Shown here in pieces: positions 15,691 to 23,617 of a DNA stretch of 46,313 bases. The stretch comes from a virus. Position numbers and translations under genes: made by a program. A model generated the notes under the pieces. The model saw only the letters and a program-made list of their open reading frames with translations. It did no database searches and had not been told where the DNA came from. How positions within the stretch are numbered: the first letter of the stretch is position 1; the number at the start of each line of letters is the position of its first letter. Location: the IMG/VR virus record IMGVR_UViG_3300042914_002633, positions 1-46,313 of that record; one strand, 5' to 3'.

Positions 15691-16425
15691 ATGAAAAACG
15701 TAATAATATTTCAAGATTTCGTTGACACTATCACATATGGTAGAAATTATAAAATCGAAGAGTTGTATAAATACTTTCGTGCTCAAATTGATAATAGTCT
15801 GAGATTTGGTTGGAATCCCAGTGATATCGTAGTTGTTACCAATTTGGACTTCTCTTATAAAGATGTCACTATTATCAAAACAAATAGATTGTGTAGATAC
15901 AATAGATATTTTAATAAACAATATGGAATCTGTGAGTTGTTAGAAGAAAATTTAATAAATGACGACTTCTGGTTTCACGATTTTGATGATTGGCAAATTA
16001 ACAAATTTGAATTTCCAAAATTTGACGGTGTAATTGGTATGTCAAAGTATATCAATGACACACAGTGGAATACCGGATCAATTTTTATTAAAAAATCAAG
16101 CGTTAACATTTGGAGACTGATCGTAGATTTTATGGATGCCAATAAAGATCTTCTCAAAAATCACGGAGATGAAAACATAGTTAATTATGTTTATAGTCAG
16201 TATTTTAATGAACTCAGTCCATTCTTTTCTCATCTAAATACCAAATACAACGTTGGTGTAACTGGATTTCAGTATAGATATGATATGGCAGAAAAACCAG
16301 TGTGTATATTGGCATTTAAACCAGACGATGTTGTTGGGTATAACTTAATGTTAAATAATAACTTGATCGATTCTGAATTACGTGATATTTTTAATAAATA
16401 CAATCTTATAATAAAAAACGAATGA
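15691..16425 (+). CDS. GT-A-like putative glycosyltransferase
   Basis: A 244-residue protein. NVIIFQDFVDTI at the start, VVVTNLDFSYKDV near 48-60 and DFWFHDFDDWQINKF near 92-106 suggest a GT-A nucleotide-sugar fold with an FxDFDD acidic metal site. MSKYINDTQWNTGSIFIKKS near 117-136 resembles the segment after the DxD in capsular or galactosyl transferases (NxGsxF). I cannot name a family with certainty. It overlaps the next methyltransferase by ATGA, supporting membership of the glycan operon. Confidence 0.62.
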   Translation: MKNVIIFQDFVDTITYGRNYKIEELYKYFRAQIDNSLRFGWNPSDIVVVTNLDFSYKDVTIIKTNRLCRYNRYFNKQYGICELLEENLINDDFWFHDFDDWQINKFEFPKFDGVIGMSKYINDTQWNTGSIFIKKSSVNIWRLIVDFMDANKDLLKNHGDENIVNYVYSQYFNELSPFFSHLNTKYNVGVTGFQYRYDMAEKPVCILAFKPDDVVGYNLMLNNNLIDSELRDIFNKYNLIIKNE

Positions 16426-17045
16426 ATTTAACAGAACTCGCAGATTTTTATGAAACCGATAAAGGCACTCGTTTTAACGAGTGCCATAATTATACAAGCA
16501 TATATCAATCATTTATTTCAAATCAAGAAAAGAAAAAAATGTTAGAAATAGGATTGTTTGATGGTGCATCTACAATGATGTGGCAGAGTTTTAATCCTAA
16601 TTTAGAAAATGTTGTGATTGATATTTCTTCAAACAAATTAAAAAAACAATTTGAATCGAGTTTTGATAAAAATCGTGTTTCAATAGAATTAGGAGATCAA
16701 TCGGATGTTATTTTTTTAAAAAAAATAGGAGATAAATATAGTTCATTTGATTATATAATCGACGACGGAAGTCATTTTCAACATCATATACAAATTAGTT
16801 TCTCTGTTTTATTTGAATATCTGAAGTCAGGTGGTTTTTATTTTATAGAAGATTTACATGTACATTTATCTAAAAGATATTGTAGAGATCCTAAAGAATC
16901 AGTTATTTCTTTATTTGAATTTTTTAGTAAAAATCGCCATTTTAACTCACATTGTGTTAATAATGAAATTTTAAATAGATATAAAGATCAAATCAAATCG
17001 GTTAAATTCTTTAATAATAAACTTTTAGTAATTGAAAAGGTATGA
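16422..17045 (+). CDS. SAM-dependent O-methyltransferase (sugar O-methyltransferase-like)
   Basis: A 207-residue methyltransferase. The N-terminus has ELADFYETDKGTRF and HNYTSIYQSF, a segment that in known relatives precedes motif I in sugar O-methyltransferases of macrolide and tetracenomycin pathways. Motif I is MLEIGLFDGASTMMW near 41-55, VVIDIS is post-I, FDYIIDDGSHFQHHIQISF near 106-124 is the metal/catalytic motif and GGFYFIEDLHVHL near 134-146 adds a second acid. The best guess is O-methylation of a deoxy- or amino-sugar. A perfect 8-bp hairpin (16464-16485) lies over the YETDKGT-HNYT coding segment. Confidence 0.83.
   Translation: MNLTELADFYETDKGTRFNECHNYTSIYQSFISNQEKKKMLEIGLFDGASTMMWQSFNPNLENVVIDISSNKLKKQFESSFDKNRVSIELGDQSDVIFLKKIGDKYSSFDYIIDDGSHFQHHIQISFSVLFEYLKSGGFYFIEDLHVHLSKRYCRDPKESVISLFEFFSKNRHFNSHCVNNEILNRYKDQIKSVKFFNNKLLVIEKV
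16464..16485. repeat. 8-bp perfect inverted repeat near methyltransferase start
   Basis: GGCACTCG and CGAGTGCC flank a 6-nt loop about 42 nt into the methyltransferase gene. No T-run follows on either strand, so a terminator is unlikely. It may be a translation-modulating hairpin or chance within a conserved coding motif. Confidence 0.5.
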
Positions 17046-17068
17046 AGAAAATTATTATTTAACAATAT

Positions 17069-18532
17069 ATGAGTCGTAAAATTAAATTTGTAATGCCAAC
17101 ATTATTTCATCGTAAGGAGATTGAAATTGAATGTGCTGAAACACTTTATCAGCAGTCATTAAAACATAATTCGGAAAACGAAGTACATATGGTTTGTAAT
17201 TTTGATAGTTTGGAATTTGCACAATGGCAACCCAAATATCCCCACATTAAAAAACATATCTCACATTTGATGTACAATATATCAAAAGCTCTAAATGTAG
17301 TTGCTTTGGAGGAAAATACCAAAGACTTTGATTACTTTTGTTTTGTACATTCGGATGTGTTCTTTGAAGATGAAACTTGGATCGAAAAGTGTATTGAAGT
17401 ATATGAAACTCACGGAAATGTCGGCGTTATTGGAATAACAGCGCACAGTACATTTGAAAGATATCATAAACAAATAACAAACATCAAAGTAAATGGTATA
17501 AATGAAATGTACGAAGTTTTATGGTCCGATGGCATCATGTTCTTTAGTACTAAGTTATTTGACAAAATTGGCTATTTTGATGAACGATTCTTTGGTGATT
17601 GTGAAAGTCAAGATTTTTGTTATTCTGCATTTGAGAAGGGTTACAAAAATATCTATATACCAGACCATTATTTAAATTCTAAACACATAACAACACCTTT
17701 CCGATACAAATCTCTAAAAACAGAATTATTGTTAAACAACGTGGAAAAGTCTCAGAAGTTATTTTTTCACAAATGGGAACATATGTTTAAAACATATTTC
17801 CAAAATACTTATGAAAAACAAGCAAAATTATATAATATTATACCTAAAGACGAGACAAAAATGAAAAAAATATTTGTTATAACTACTCACTGTTCAAATG
17901 AATACTGGGAATCCGGCAATCATTATTTATATAATTGTTTAGATAGTTTACGTGAAATAAAACCAGATAAAATTATAATAGTAGATAATCAGTCTGTTAT
18001 TAAACCAAATTTTGATCAATTTAAAGATCTTAATATACATTATATATATGTTGAAAATCAGTCGGAAAGAGGTTTAACAGGAGCTTGGAATATAGGAATT
18101 AATGCAGCTATACAATATGGTCCATCATTAATATGTAACACTAATAGTGACGTAGAATTTGATCTTAGTTATAATAATCTATATAATCATATAATGCAAG
18201 ATAAAGATTCGTCTACTACAATTTATGGATCTAAAACAAACAATCCAGGATGGCAAACAGCTCAATATGTTTTAGATCGTGGAGCGTATATTTTATCAGG
18301 AAATAATAAATCGGATATATTGAATGGTTTTTGTATGTTTTTTACTAACGAATTTTATCATAAACATCAAGAGAATGGTTTATTATTCTCCAATGAAAAA
18401 GAAAGACCATGGGGCGGAAATGAACAAATCATGTGTTATTGGTCAAAAACTAAAAAAACATGTATAAAAGTATTAAATAACTGTTTTGTATATCACAAAA
18501 AAAAGGCTAGTTGGAGAAATTTAGTAAAATGA
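17069..18532 (+). CDS. Bimodular GT2 glycosyltransferase (two GT-A domains)
   Basis: A 487-residue protein made of two GT-A domains. Domain 1 (about 1-255) starts IKFVMPTLFHRKEIEIE and has the metal site CFVHSDVFFEDETWIEKC near 91-108 and a GIMFFS...FDERFFGDCESQDFCY acceptor region near 155-185. Domain 2 (about 265-487) starts MKKIFVITTHCSNEYW, has IIIVDNQS, RGLTGAWNIGINAA and CNTNSDVEFD, and ends in a HKKKASWRN tail. Two active sites suggest successive addition of two sugars, as in chondroitin or O-antigen polymerases. Met265 (base 17861) could also be an internal start giving domain 2 alone. Confidence 0.82.
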   Translation: MSRKIKFVMPTLFHRKEIEIECAETLYQQSLKHNSENEVHMVCNFDSLEFAQWQPKYPHIKKHISHLMYNISKALNVVALEENTKDFDYFCFVHSDVFFEDETWIEKCIEVYETHGNVGVIGITAHSTFERYHKQITNIKVNGINEMYEVLWSDGIMFFSTKLFDKIGYFDERFFGDCESQDFCYSAFEKGYKNIYIPDHYLNSKHITTPFRYKSLKTELLLNNVEKSQKLFFHKWEHMFKTYFQNTYEKQAKLYNIIPKDETKMKKIFVITTHCSNEYWESGNHYLYNCLDSLREIKPDKIIIVDNQSVIKPNFDQFKDLNIHYIYVENQSERGLTGAWNIGINAAIQYGPSLICNTNSDVEFDLSYNNLYNHIMQDKDSSTTIYGSKTNNPGWQTAQYVLDRGAYILSGNNKSDILNGFCMFFTNEFYHKHQENGLLFSNEKERPWGGNEQIMCYWSKTKKTCIKVLNNCFVYHKKKASWRNLVK

Positions 18533-19515
18533 AAATACAATATAAATACGCAATCGGTATACATGTCATGTTTTATGAAATTGAAATGTTATCTACATAT
18601 ATAGATGGGTTATTAAATCTTTTATCAACTGTAGATAACAAAGAAAATGTTTATTTAGATTTTTCTTTTAATACTTCACAGTTCTTTGAAAAAATAGATA
18701 TTTCAAAAACTTCTAAAGACGATCTTGCCGATAGATTTGAAATTGAACTAGCCAGATTAAAACAATTGCCTAATTTACATTATAAAATTATAGACAATGA
18801 TGTTGAATTTTATACTCAAACAAATTATCGTAGAGAGTTCAATACAAAATATTGTGAAAAGGTCGATTATTTAATGTGGGGGGAAACTGATAGTTTGTTT
18901 CCCAAAGAAGCTATAATTGGATTGGAGACTTTAACTCCTGTTATAAGATCTCAGGGTGTATATAGATTTATAGCTTGTTTTGCAGATAGAAAAATGTGGG
19001 ATAACAGTTGGGATGTTACAGTTCATCCGAAGTACTTGAATCACGTATATGATGACAAAGACGTTGATAATATAAATCAATCAAAATCAACTATGACAAT
19101 CGAACAGATGAATATCATCAACTCAGAAATTAAAGACCTTGATATACAAACCATAAATCATCCAAAAATAGATGGATCTTGTTTGGTATTGAGTAGTGAT
19201 TTAATTAAAAGCGGAGTTAATATACCGCCTTGTTTTATTCATAACGACGATGAGAGTTTATCAGTTATGGCACAAAAAATACTTGGAGAAAAATATGTTC
19301 AAGTTATATTCAAAAATATTTTAAAAGTACACGCTAGAAGACATCCAAATAAACGTATGTATATAGCTAACGAAAATAATCCAAGAGGATTTTGTGGAAA
19401 AGAAAAGGGAGATTGGTGGCAAGTTTTCAAGCAAATGTCACAACACAATCTAAATATACTTTTTAGTAATACAGGCAGATTTTATACATACGAAGATTTT
19501 AAAAATAATATATGA
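18529..19515 (+). CDS. GT-A-like putative glycosyltransferase
   Basis: A 328-residue protein from the ATG at 18529, which overlaps the previous stop as ATGA; GGAG lies about 11 nt upstream. IGIHVMFYEIEMLSTYIDGL near 8-27 resembles the first strand and helix of GT-A enzymes, and VDYLMWGETDSLFPKEAI near 111-128 looks like the metal-binding strand (ETDSLFP). VHARRHPNKRMY near 266-277 is basic and may contact a diphosphate. Family assignment is by pattern; it could be a glycan-modifying enzyme of another type. Both ends overlap neighbours by 4 nt. Confidence 0.6.
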   Translation: MKIQYKYAIGIHVMFYEIEMLSTYIDGLLNLLSTVDNKENVYLDFSFNTSQFFEKIDISKTSKDDLADRFEIELARLKQLPNLHYKIIDNDVEFYTQTNYRREFNTKYCEKVDYLMWGETDSLFPKEAIIGLETLTPVIRSQGVYRFIACFADRKMWDNSWDVTVHPKYLNHVYDDKDVDNINQSKSTMTIEQMNIINSEIKDLDIQTINHPKIDGSCLVLSSDLIKSGVNIPPCFIHNDDESLSVMAQKILGEKYVQVIFKNILKVHARRHPNKRMYIANENNPRGFCGKEKGDWWQVFKQMSQHNLNILFSNTGRFYTYEDFKNNI

Positions 19516-20459
19516 ACATTTGTTTTATCAGCCAAAACGGTCACGTTGGTAAGATTCCTCGTAACTTTTCAAACTGCCGTACAGAATTTTCTTGGCAAAT
19601 TGCGTTAAATGCGGATCATCTATCTTTTGATTATATTTGTCAAAACAAAGTACCGACATATGATTTAGCCATCATAATTTTACCAAAGAAATTGGAGATA
19701 ATTAACACAAATCAGATTTTAGACATTTGTAAATCTATTGGCAAAAAATTATCGGTAATGCAAGAAGGTCCGGCTTGGTATTATCAAGATTACAAATACG
19801 CAGATCAAGTTAACTATATAAACTTCTTAAGTGAAATGAATTTCTTGTTGGTTCACAATAAGAGTGATATTCCATACTTCAAAGGTATATTCAAGAAACC
19901 CACATTTAATCTTCAGTCTCTTATGATTGAAGATATTGTCAAAGATGTACCCCGTCAAAACAACCAAATGCCTATTATAGGTGGTAATTTCTGTAGTTGG
20001 TATGGCGGTATAGACAGTTACTTTGTAGCACAAAACTTTAATAAACCCATCTTCATCCCTAGTATGGGGCGTAAGATAGAAAATGAAGATCAATTTCCTA
20101 GCTTACATCATCTACCATATATGATGTGGAATGAGTGGATTAAAACACTTGCCAATTTTAATGTGGGCATACATTTAATGCGTACACATGCGGCTGGTAC
20201 ATTCGCTCTCAATTGCGCTTATTTGGGTATACCGTGTATAGGATATAAAGGTTTAGATACACAAGAAACTCTACATCCTGATCTGAGTATTAATATAGGA
20301 GATATAGACACAGCAAACAAACTATCAATAAAACTCCGAGATGACAAAGATTTTTATAATTACTGTTCAGAAACCGCCAAAGATAATTATCTAATGTATT
20401 ACATAGAGAAAAAATGGTTACAAAATTGGAATATAATTTATGAGCAAATTAAAGACTAA
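19512..20459 (+). CDS. GT-B-like putative glycosyltransferase
   Basis: A 315-residue protein with two Rossmann-like halves. The first half has MNICFISQNGHVGKIPRNF and a DLAIIILPKKLEI strand; the second half has IGGNFCSWYGGIDSYFVAQ near 155-173 and the donor-pocket-like VGIHLMRTHAAGTFALNCAY near 216-235, then LGIPCIGYKGLDTQETLHPD. This fits a GT-B enzyme of the GT4 type lacking an obvious E-x7-E. The gene overlaps the upstream one by ATGA and the dehydrogenase by 20 nt. Confidence 0.65.
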   Translation: MNICFISQNGHVGKIPRNFSNCRTEFSWQIALNADHLSFDYICQNKVPTYDLAIIILPKKLEIINTNQILDICKSIGKKLSVMQEGPAWYYQDYKYADQVNYINFLSEMNFLLVHNKSDIPYFKGIFKKPTFNLQSLMIEDIVKDVPRQNNQMPIIGGNFCSWYGGIDSYFVAQNFNKPIFIPSMGRKIENEDQFPSLHHLPYMMWNEWIKTLANFNVGIHLMRTHAAGTFALNCAYLGIPCIGYKGLDTQETLHPDLSINIGDIDTANKLSIKLRDDKDFYNYCSETAKDNYLMYYIEKKWLQNWNIIYEQIKD

Positions 20460-21243
20460 AGTAGGTATTGTTGGTTATGGTTATGTAGGAAATGCATTCT
20501 ATAATTTCTTTAAAAATCATTATGAAACGGTAATTTACGATCCATCATATATACTATCTGTATCAAAAGAAGAAATCAATAAATGTGATTTAGCAGTCGT
20601 ATGCGTGCCAACTCCAGAAAATGACGATGGTAGTTGTAATACGTCTATTGTAGAAGATACTATCAGTTGGTTAAATACTCCATTAATTCTACTCAAAAGT
20701 ACTGTGGAAATAGGAACTACTGATAGATTAATTAAAACATACAACAAAAACATCGTGTTTAGTCCGGAGTTTGCGGGGGAATCTAAACATTGGACTCCAG
20801 ATGGTTTTACAACAGATGTCAAACAAACCCCATTCTTCATTTTCGGAGGCAAAAAAGAATTGTGTTATAAATTAATTGAAATCTATACACCAATAACCGG
20901 CCCAAGTAAAACATATAGAGTTACAGAACCAATCAATGCCGAAATTACAAAGTATGTCACTAACACCCAGTTAGCTATGAAAGTTGCATATTGCAACGAA
21001 ATTTATGATCTCTGTGAAAAACTCGGTACTTCCTATTATGAAGTCCGTGATCTATGGTTATTAGATCCCCGTACAACTAAATCTCATACTGCCGTATTTA
21101 CAGGAGAACGTGGATTTGGCGGAAAATGTTTTCCAAAAGATACCAAAGCCATGGTTAAACTAGGCGATAAGGTTGGTGTCGATCTATCAATATTAAAAAC
21201 TGTCTTAAACAGCAACGAGAAAATGTTGAAAAGAAATGAATAA
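20440..21243 (+). CDS. Nucleotide-sugar 6-dehydrogenase, short form
   Basis: A 267-residue member of the UDP-glucose/GDP-mannose dehydrogenase family. The NAD-binding start is VGIVGYGYVGNAF near 8-20; VCVPTPENDDGSCNTS near 53-68 and LLKSTVEIGTTD near 85-96 belong to the same domain. The central domain has EITKYVTNTQLAMKVAYCNE near 168-187 and the catalytic cysteine in GFGGKCFPKDTKAM near 226-239. The family usually has about 390-450 residues with a C-terminal UDP-sugar-binding domain; here it is absent, the protein ending shortly after the central domain. It would oxidise an NDP-hexose to a uronic acid. Start overlaps the previous gene by 20 nt. Confidence 0.85.
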   Translation: MSKLKTKVGIVGYGYVGNAFYNFFKNHYETVIYDPSYILSVSKEEINKCDLAVVCVPTPENDDGSCNTSIVEDTISWLNTPLILLKSTVEIGTTDRLIKTYNKNIVFSPEFAGESKHWTPDGFTTDVKQTPFFIFGGKKELCYKLIEIYTPITGPSKTYRVTEPINAEITKYVTNTQLAMKVAYCNEIYDLCEKLGTSYYEVRDLWLLDPRTTKSHTAVFTGERGFGGKCFPKDTKAMVKLGDKVGVDLSILKTVLNSNEKMLKRNE

Positions 21244-22000
21244 AAATTGCATAGTAATGGTCGCTATTCAAGACGAATGTTCTAAATACGATCATCAAAA
21301 ATACTTTGAAGTTTCAAAACAATGTTGGCAGTCGTACTGTAAAAGACACAACATAGATTTTATAGTAGTCGATAAAAAATTACCCAACGTAAAATTTTGC
21401 GTTTGGCACAAAGAATTCGTTTTTGATTTCATCGAAGATAAATATGAAAAAATTGCATTAGTAGATTTTGATACCATGGTTCATTGGTCAGCTCCTAATT
21501 TTTTCGATTTATACAATGATGAATTCTGCGGGGTATTAGAAAATGAAAGTTTATTCTGGATTCAAAATAGTTTAAATGCGTTCAAAAACAGTTTTAATGA
21601 ATTAAAGAATGTAGATATAACTTTATCGGAATATATAAACGGAGGTATTTTATTCTTTAATAAATCCCACAAAAATTTCTTTGCAAAATTAAAGGAATTT
21701 TATATAACAAATAAATCTACATTTGATAATTGGAACGTTCCTAATACAGGAAAAGAACAAACCATATTAAATCTATATCTTAAGAAAGAAGGAGTTAAAA
21801 AGAAATATCTAGATTTTAGATTTAATACTATGAGATTAATTAAAAACGATTGGTTGCAATATAACTGGCAGATAAATGAGGATAAAACTCCATTTTTTAT
21901 TAAATACTCGTATATCTGGCACTTTACAGGATGTTCTATAGAAGAACGAACCAATCTAATGACGAGTATATGGCAACAAACTAAACATTTATATGGATAA
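21236..22000 (+). CDS. GT-A glycosyltransferase, MNN10/GMA12-like
   Basis: A 254-residue cytosolic protein. KIALVDFDTMVHWSAPNFF near 76-94 gives the metal-binding DxD (DFD) in the form used by alpha-galactosyl/mannosyl transferases of the GT34-like and GT8-like groups; INGGILFFNKSHKNFF near 134-149 is the matching NxGxxhhxxS acceptor segment. IWHFTGCS near 235-242 supplies the late histidine ligand. The next gene encodes a paralogue with the same order of motifs. It overlaps both neighbours by 8 nt. Confidence 0.82.
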   Translation: MNKNCIVMVAIQDECSKYDHQKYFEVSKQCWQSYCKRHNIDFIVVDKKLPNVKFCVWHKEFVFDFIEDKYEKIALVDFDTMVHWSAPNFFDLYNDEFCGVLENESLFWIQNSLNAFKNSFNELKNVDITLSEYINGGILFFNKSHKNFFAKLKEFYITNKSTFDNWNVPNTGKEQTILNLYLKKEGVKKKYLDFRFNTMRLIKNDWLQYNWQINEDKTPFFIKYSYIWHFTGCSIEERTNLMTSIWQQTKHLYG

Positions 22001-22748
22001 TATAGTATATATCATCAACATAGAAACTGATAAAAAACCAGGTAGAACAGCGCCATATAAATATGGAGTCGAATCTTGGAGAAAATGGTGTCACAAAAAT
22101 AATGCCAAATTAGTTGTTCTTGACCAAGCCATTTTACCATATGAAGATCTCAGACCAAATTGGCATAAAGTGTTTATATTTGATTTATTAGAACAATCAA
22201 ATATAGAAGTAAACAAAATAATCATCGTTGATGCAGATACCATTGTTCATCCAGACGCTCCTAATTTTTTCGAAATGGATGATGGTAAATTTTGCGTAGT
22301 TCCTAATATAGGATCATATGATTGGATTTTTAGAAGTGTTGAGAACTATAAAAAACACATATTCAATAATTACGACTTTGATGTTACTAAATACTTTAAT
22401 TCCGGTTTCATGATTTTGAACAAAAATCATAGATACTTTTTAGAAAAAGTTAAACAGTTTTATTTCTCTAATAAGGACAATCTAATAAAGATGCAAGAAA
22501 CATTTTTTACAGGTACAGATCAACCTGTGTTAAACTTCATGTGTCAAATCGAAAATATAGATATGAAATTTCTACCATATGAATTTAATATGCAAGATTT
22601 ACATAGAAGAGAAGGTCTGACTCCAGATATGCCCTATATTAATTTGGGATATATTTATCATTTTAACGCAATACCAAATAATAAAGACAACGTACAAACA
22701 ATTTATTGGATGGAAAAAACCTACAAATCTTTATATGAATCTCGATGA
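21993..22748 (+). CDS. GT-A glycosyltransferase, paralogue of preceding gene
   Basis: A 251-residue protein with the same plan as its neighbour: KIIIVDADTIVHPDAPNFF near 74-92 (DxD), YFNSGFMILNKNHRYFLEK near 128-146 (NxG segment) and IYHFNAIPNN near 228-237 (late histidine). The shared DTxVHxxAPNFF string points to a tandem duplication followed by strong divergence, so the two may use different donors or linkages. An alternative is two genes acquired together. It overlaps the next gene by 14 nt. Confidence 0.82.
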   Translation: MDNIVYIINIETDKKPGRTAPYKYGVESWRKWCHKNNAKLVVLDQAILPYEDLRPNWHKVFIFDLLEQSNIEVNKIIIVDADTIVHPDAPNFFEMDDGKFCVVPNIGSYDWIFRSVENYKKHIFNNYDFDVTKYFNSGFMILNKNHRYFLEKVKQFYFSNKDNLIKMQETFFTGTDQPVLNFMCQIENIDMKFLPYEFNMQDLHRREGLTPDMPYINLGYIYHFNAIPNNKDNVQTIYWMEKTYKSLYESR

Positions 22749-23589
22749 TAGAAAAAATATATCGTACTTTGGTGAATTTGGACCTGAAATGATGTTGTGT
22801 TTACCATATGCATATTGGTTACACACTCAAAATTTATTAGAATCTACTACTACTTGTCCAGACACACATTGTTTTTATTATTTCAGTCCAAAACACAGTG
22901 AAGTAAATACTCATCGTACAATAGATAGAGTTGCCGCAGGAAACAAAAATTTACCAAATTTTTACGAACACGATATTGAAAATTTTTGTTACAAATATTG
23001 GACTCCGCCTCCATTAAAAGAATACTATAGTAAAAATAACGAAATTGAATTTAGTAAAGAAATCGTAATCATAAGCAACAAGTATAATGTTGAATGGGGA
23101 AAATACCCAATTAATTATATTAATTTTGAAACATTGAATACATTACTTGATATGTTGTCAAAAAAATACACCGTAATATATAGACGACCAACGTTGGATA
23201 TGTGTGTAGGTGATCAAAACGAACTTCATGGTCAATTCCATATTCTTGATAAAAGTGGTAAAGTAACTGATTATGATTTATGTAAGAGTTATAATAACGT
23301 GTACACATTTCAAGATTTGATGAGTATGTATCCATATTTCTCATTTAATATGTTTCAATGTAAAGTCTTTTCTCTATGCGATAAATTTATCACTGTTCAA
23401 GGCGGAAGCAGTTATCTTCCAGGCTATTTCGCAAAAATGAATTTAAATTTAATTAAAAAAGGAAAAGAAATAATACCTGGATATTATACAAATCCAAATA
23501 GTTGGTATAAAAAACTAAATGGAGGTGAGATTGAATTGTCTACAACCGAGGACTCTTTAATTGAAAATGTTCAAAAATATTATATGTGA
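22735..23589 (+). CDS. Hypothetical protein of glycan cluster
   Basis: A 284-residue soluble protein that I do not recognise. It begins NISYFGEFGPEMMLCLPYAYWL; a middle strand EIVIISNKYNVEWGKYPIN near 103-121, a YTVIYRRPT strand near 141-149, and FSLCDKFITVQGGSSYLPGYF near 211-231 look like the second half of a GT-B or fucosyltransferase-like fold, where the glycine-serine loop sits near the donor. I give no family name. It overlaps both neighbours in frame-shifted fashion, consistent with the cluster's coupling. Confidence 0.55.
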   Translation: MNLDDRKNISYFGEFGPEMMLCLPYAYWLHTQNLLESTTTCPDTHCFYYFSPKHSEVNTHRTIDRVAAGNKNLPNFYEHDIENFCYKYWTPPPLKEYYSKNNEIEFSKEIVIISNKYNVEWGKYPINYINFETLNTLLDMLSKKYTVIYRRPTLDMCVGDQNELHGQFHILDKSGKVTDYDLCKSYNNVYTFQDLMSMYPYFSFNMFQCKVFSLCDKFITVQGGSSYLPGYFAKMNLNLIKKGKEIIPGYYTNPNSWYKKLNGGEIELSTTEDSLIENVQKYYM

Positions 23590-23617
23590 TCCAAAAAACA
23601 CTTCAATAGTTATTTAT

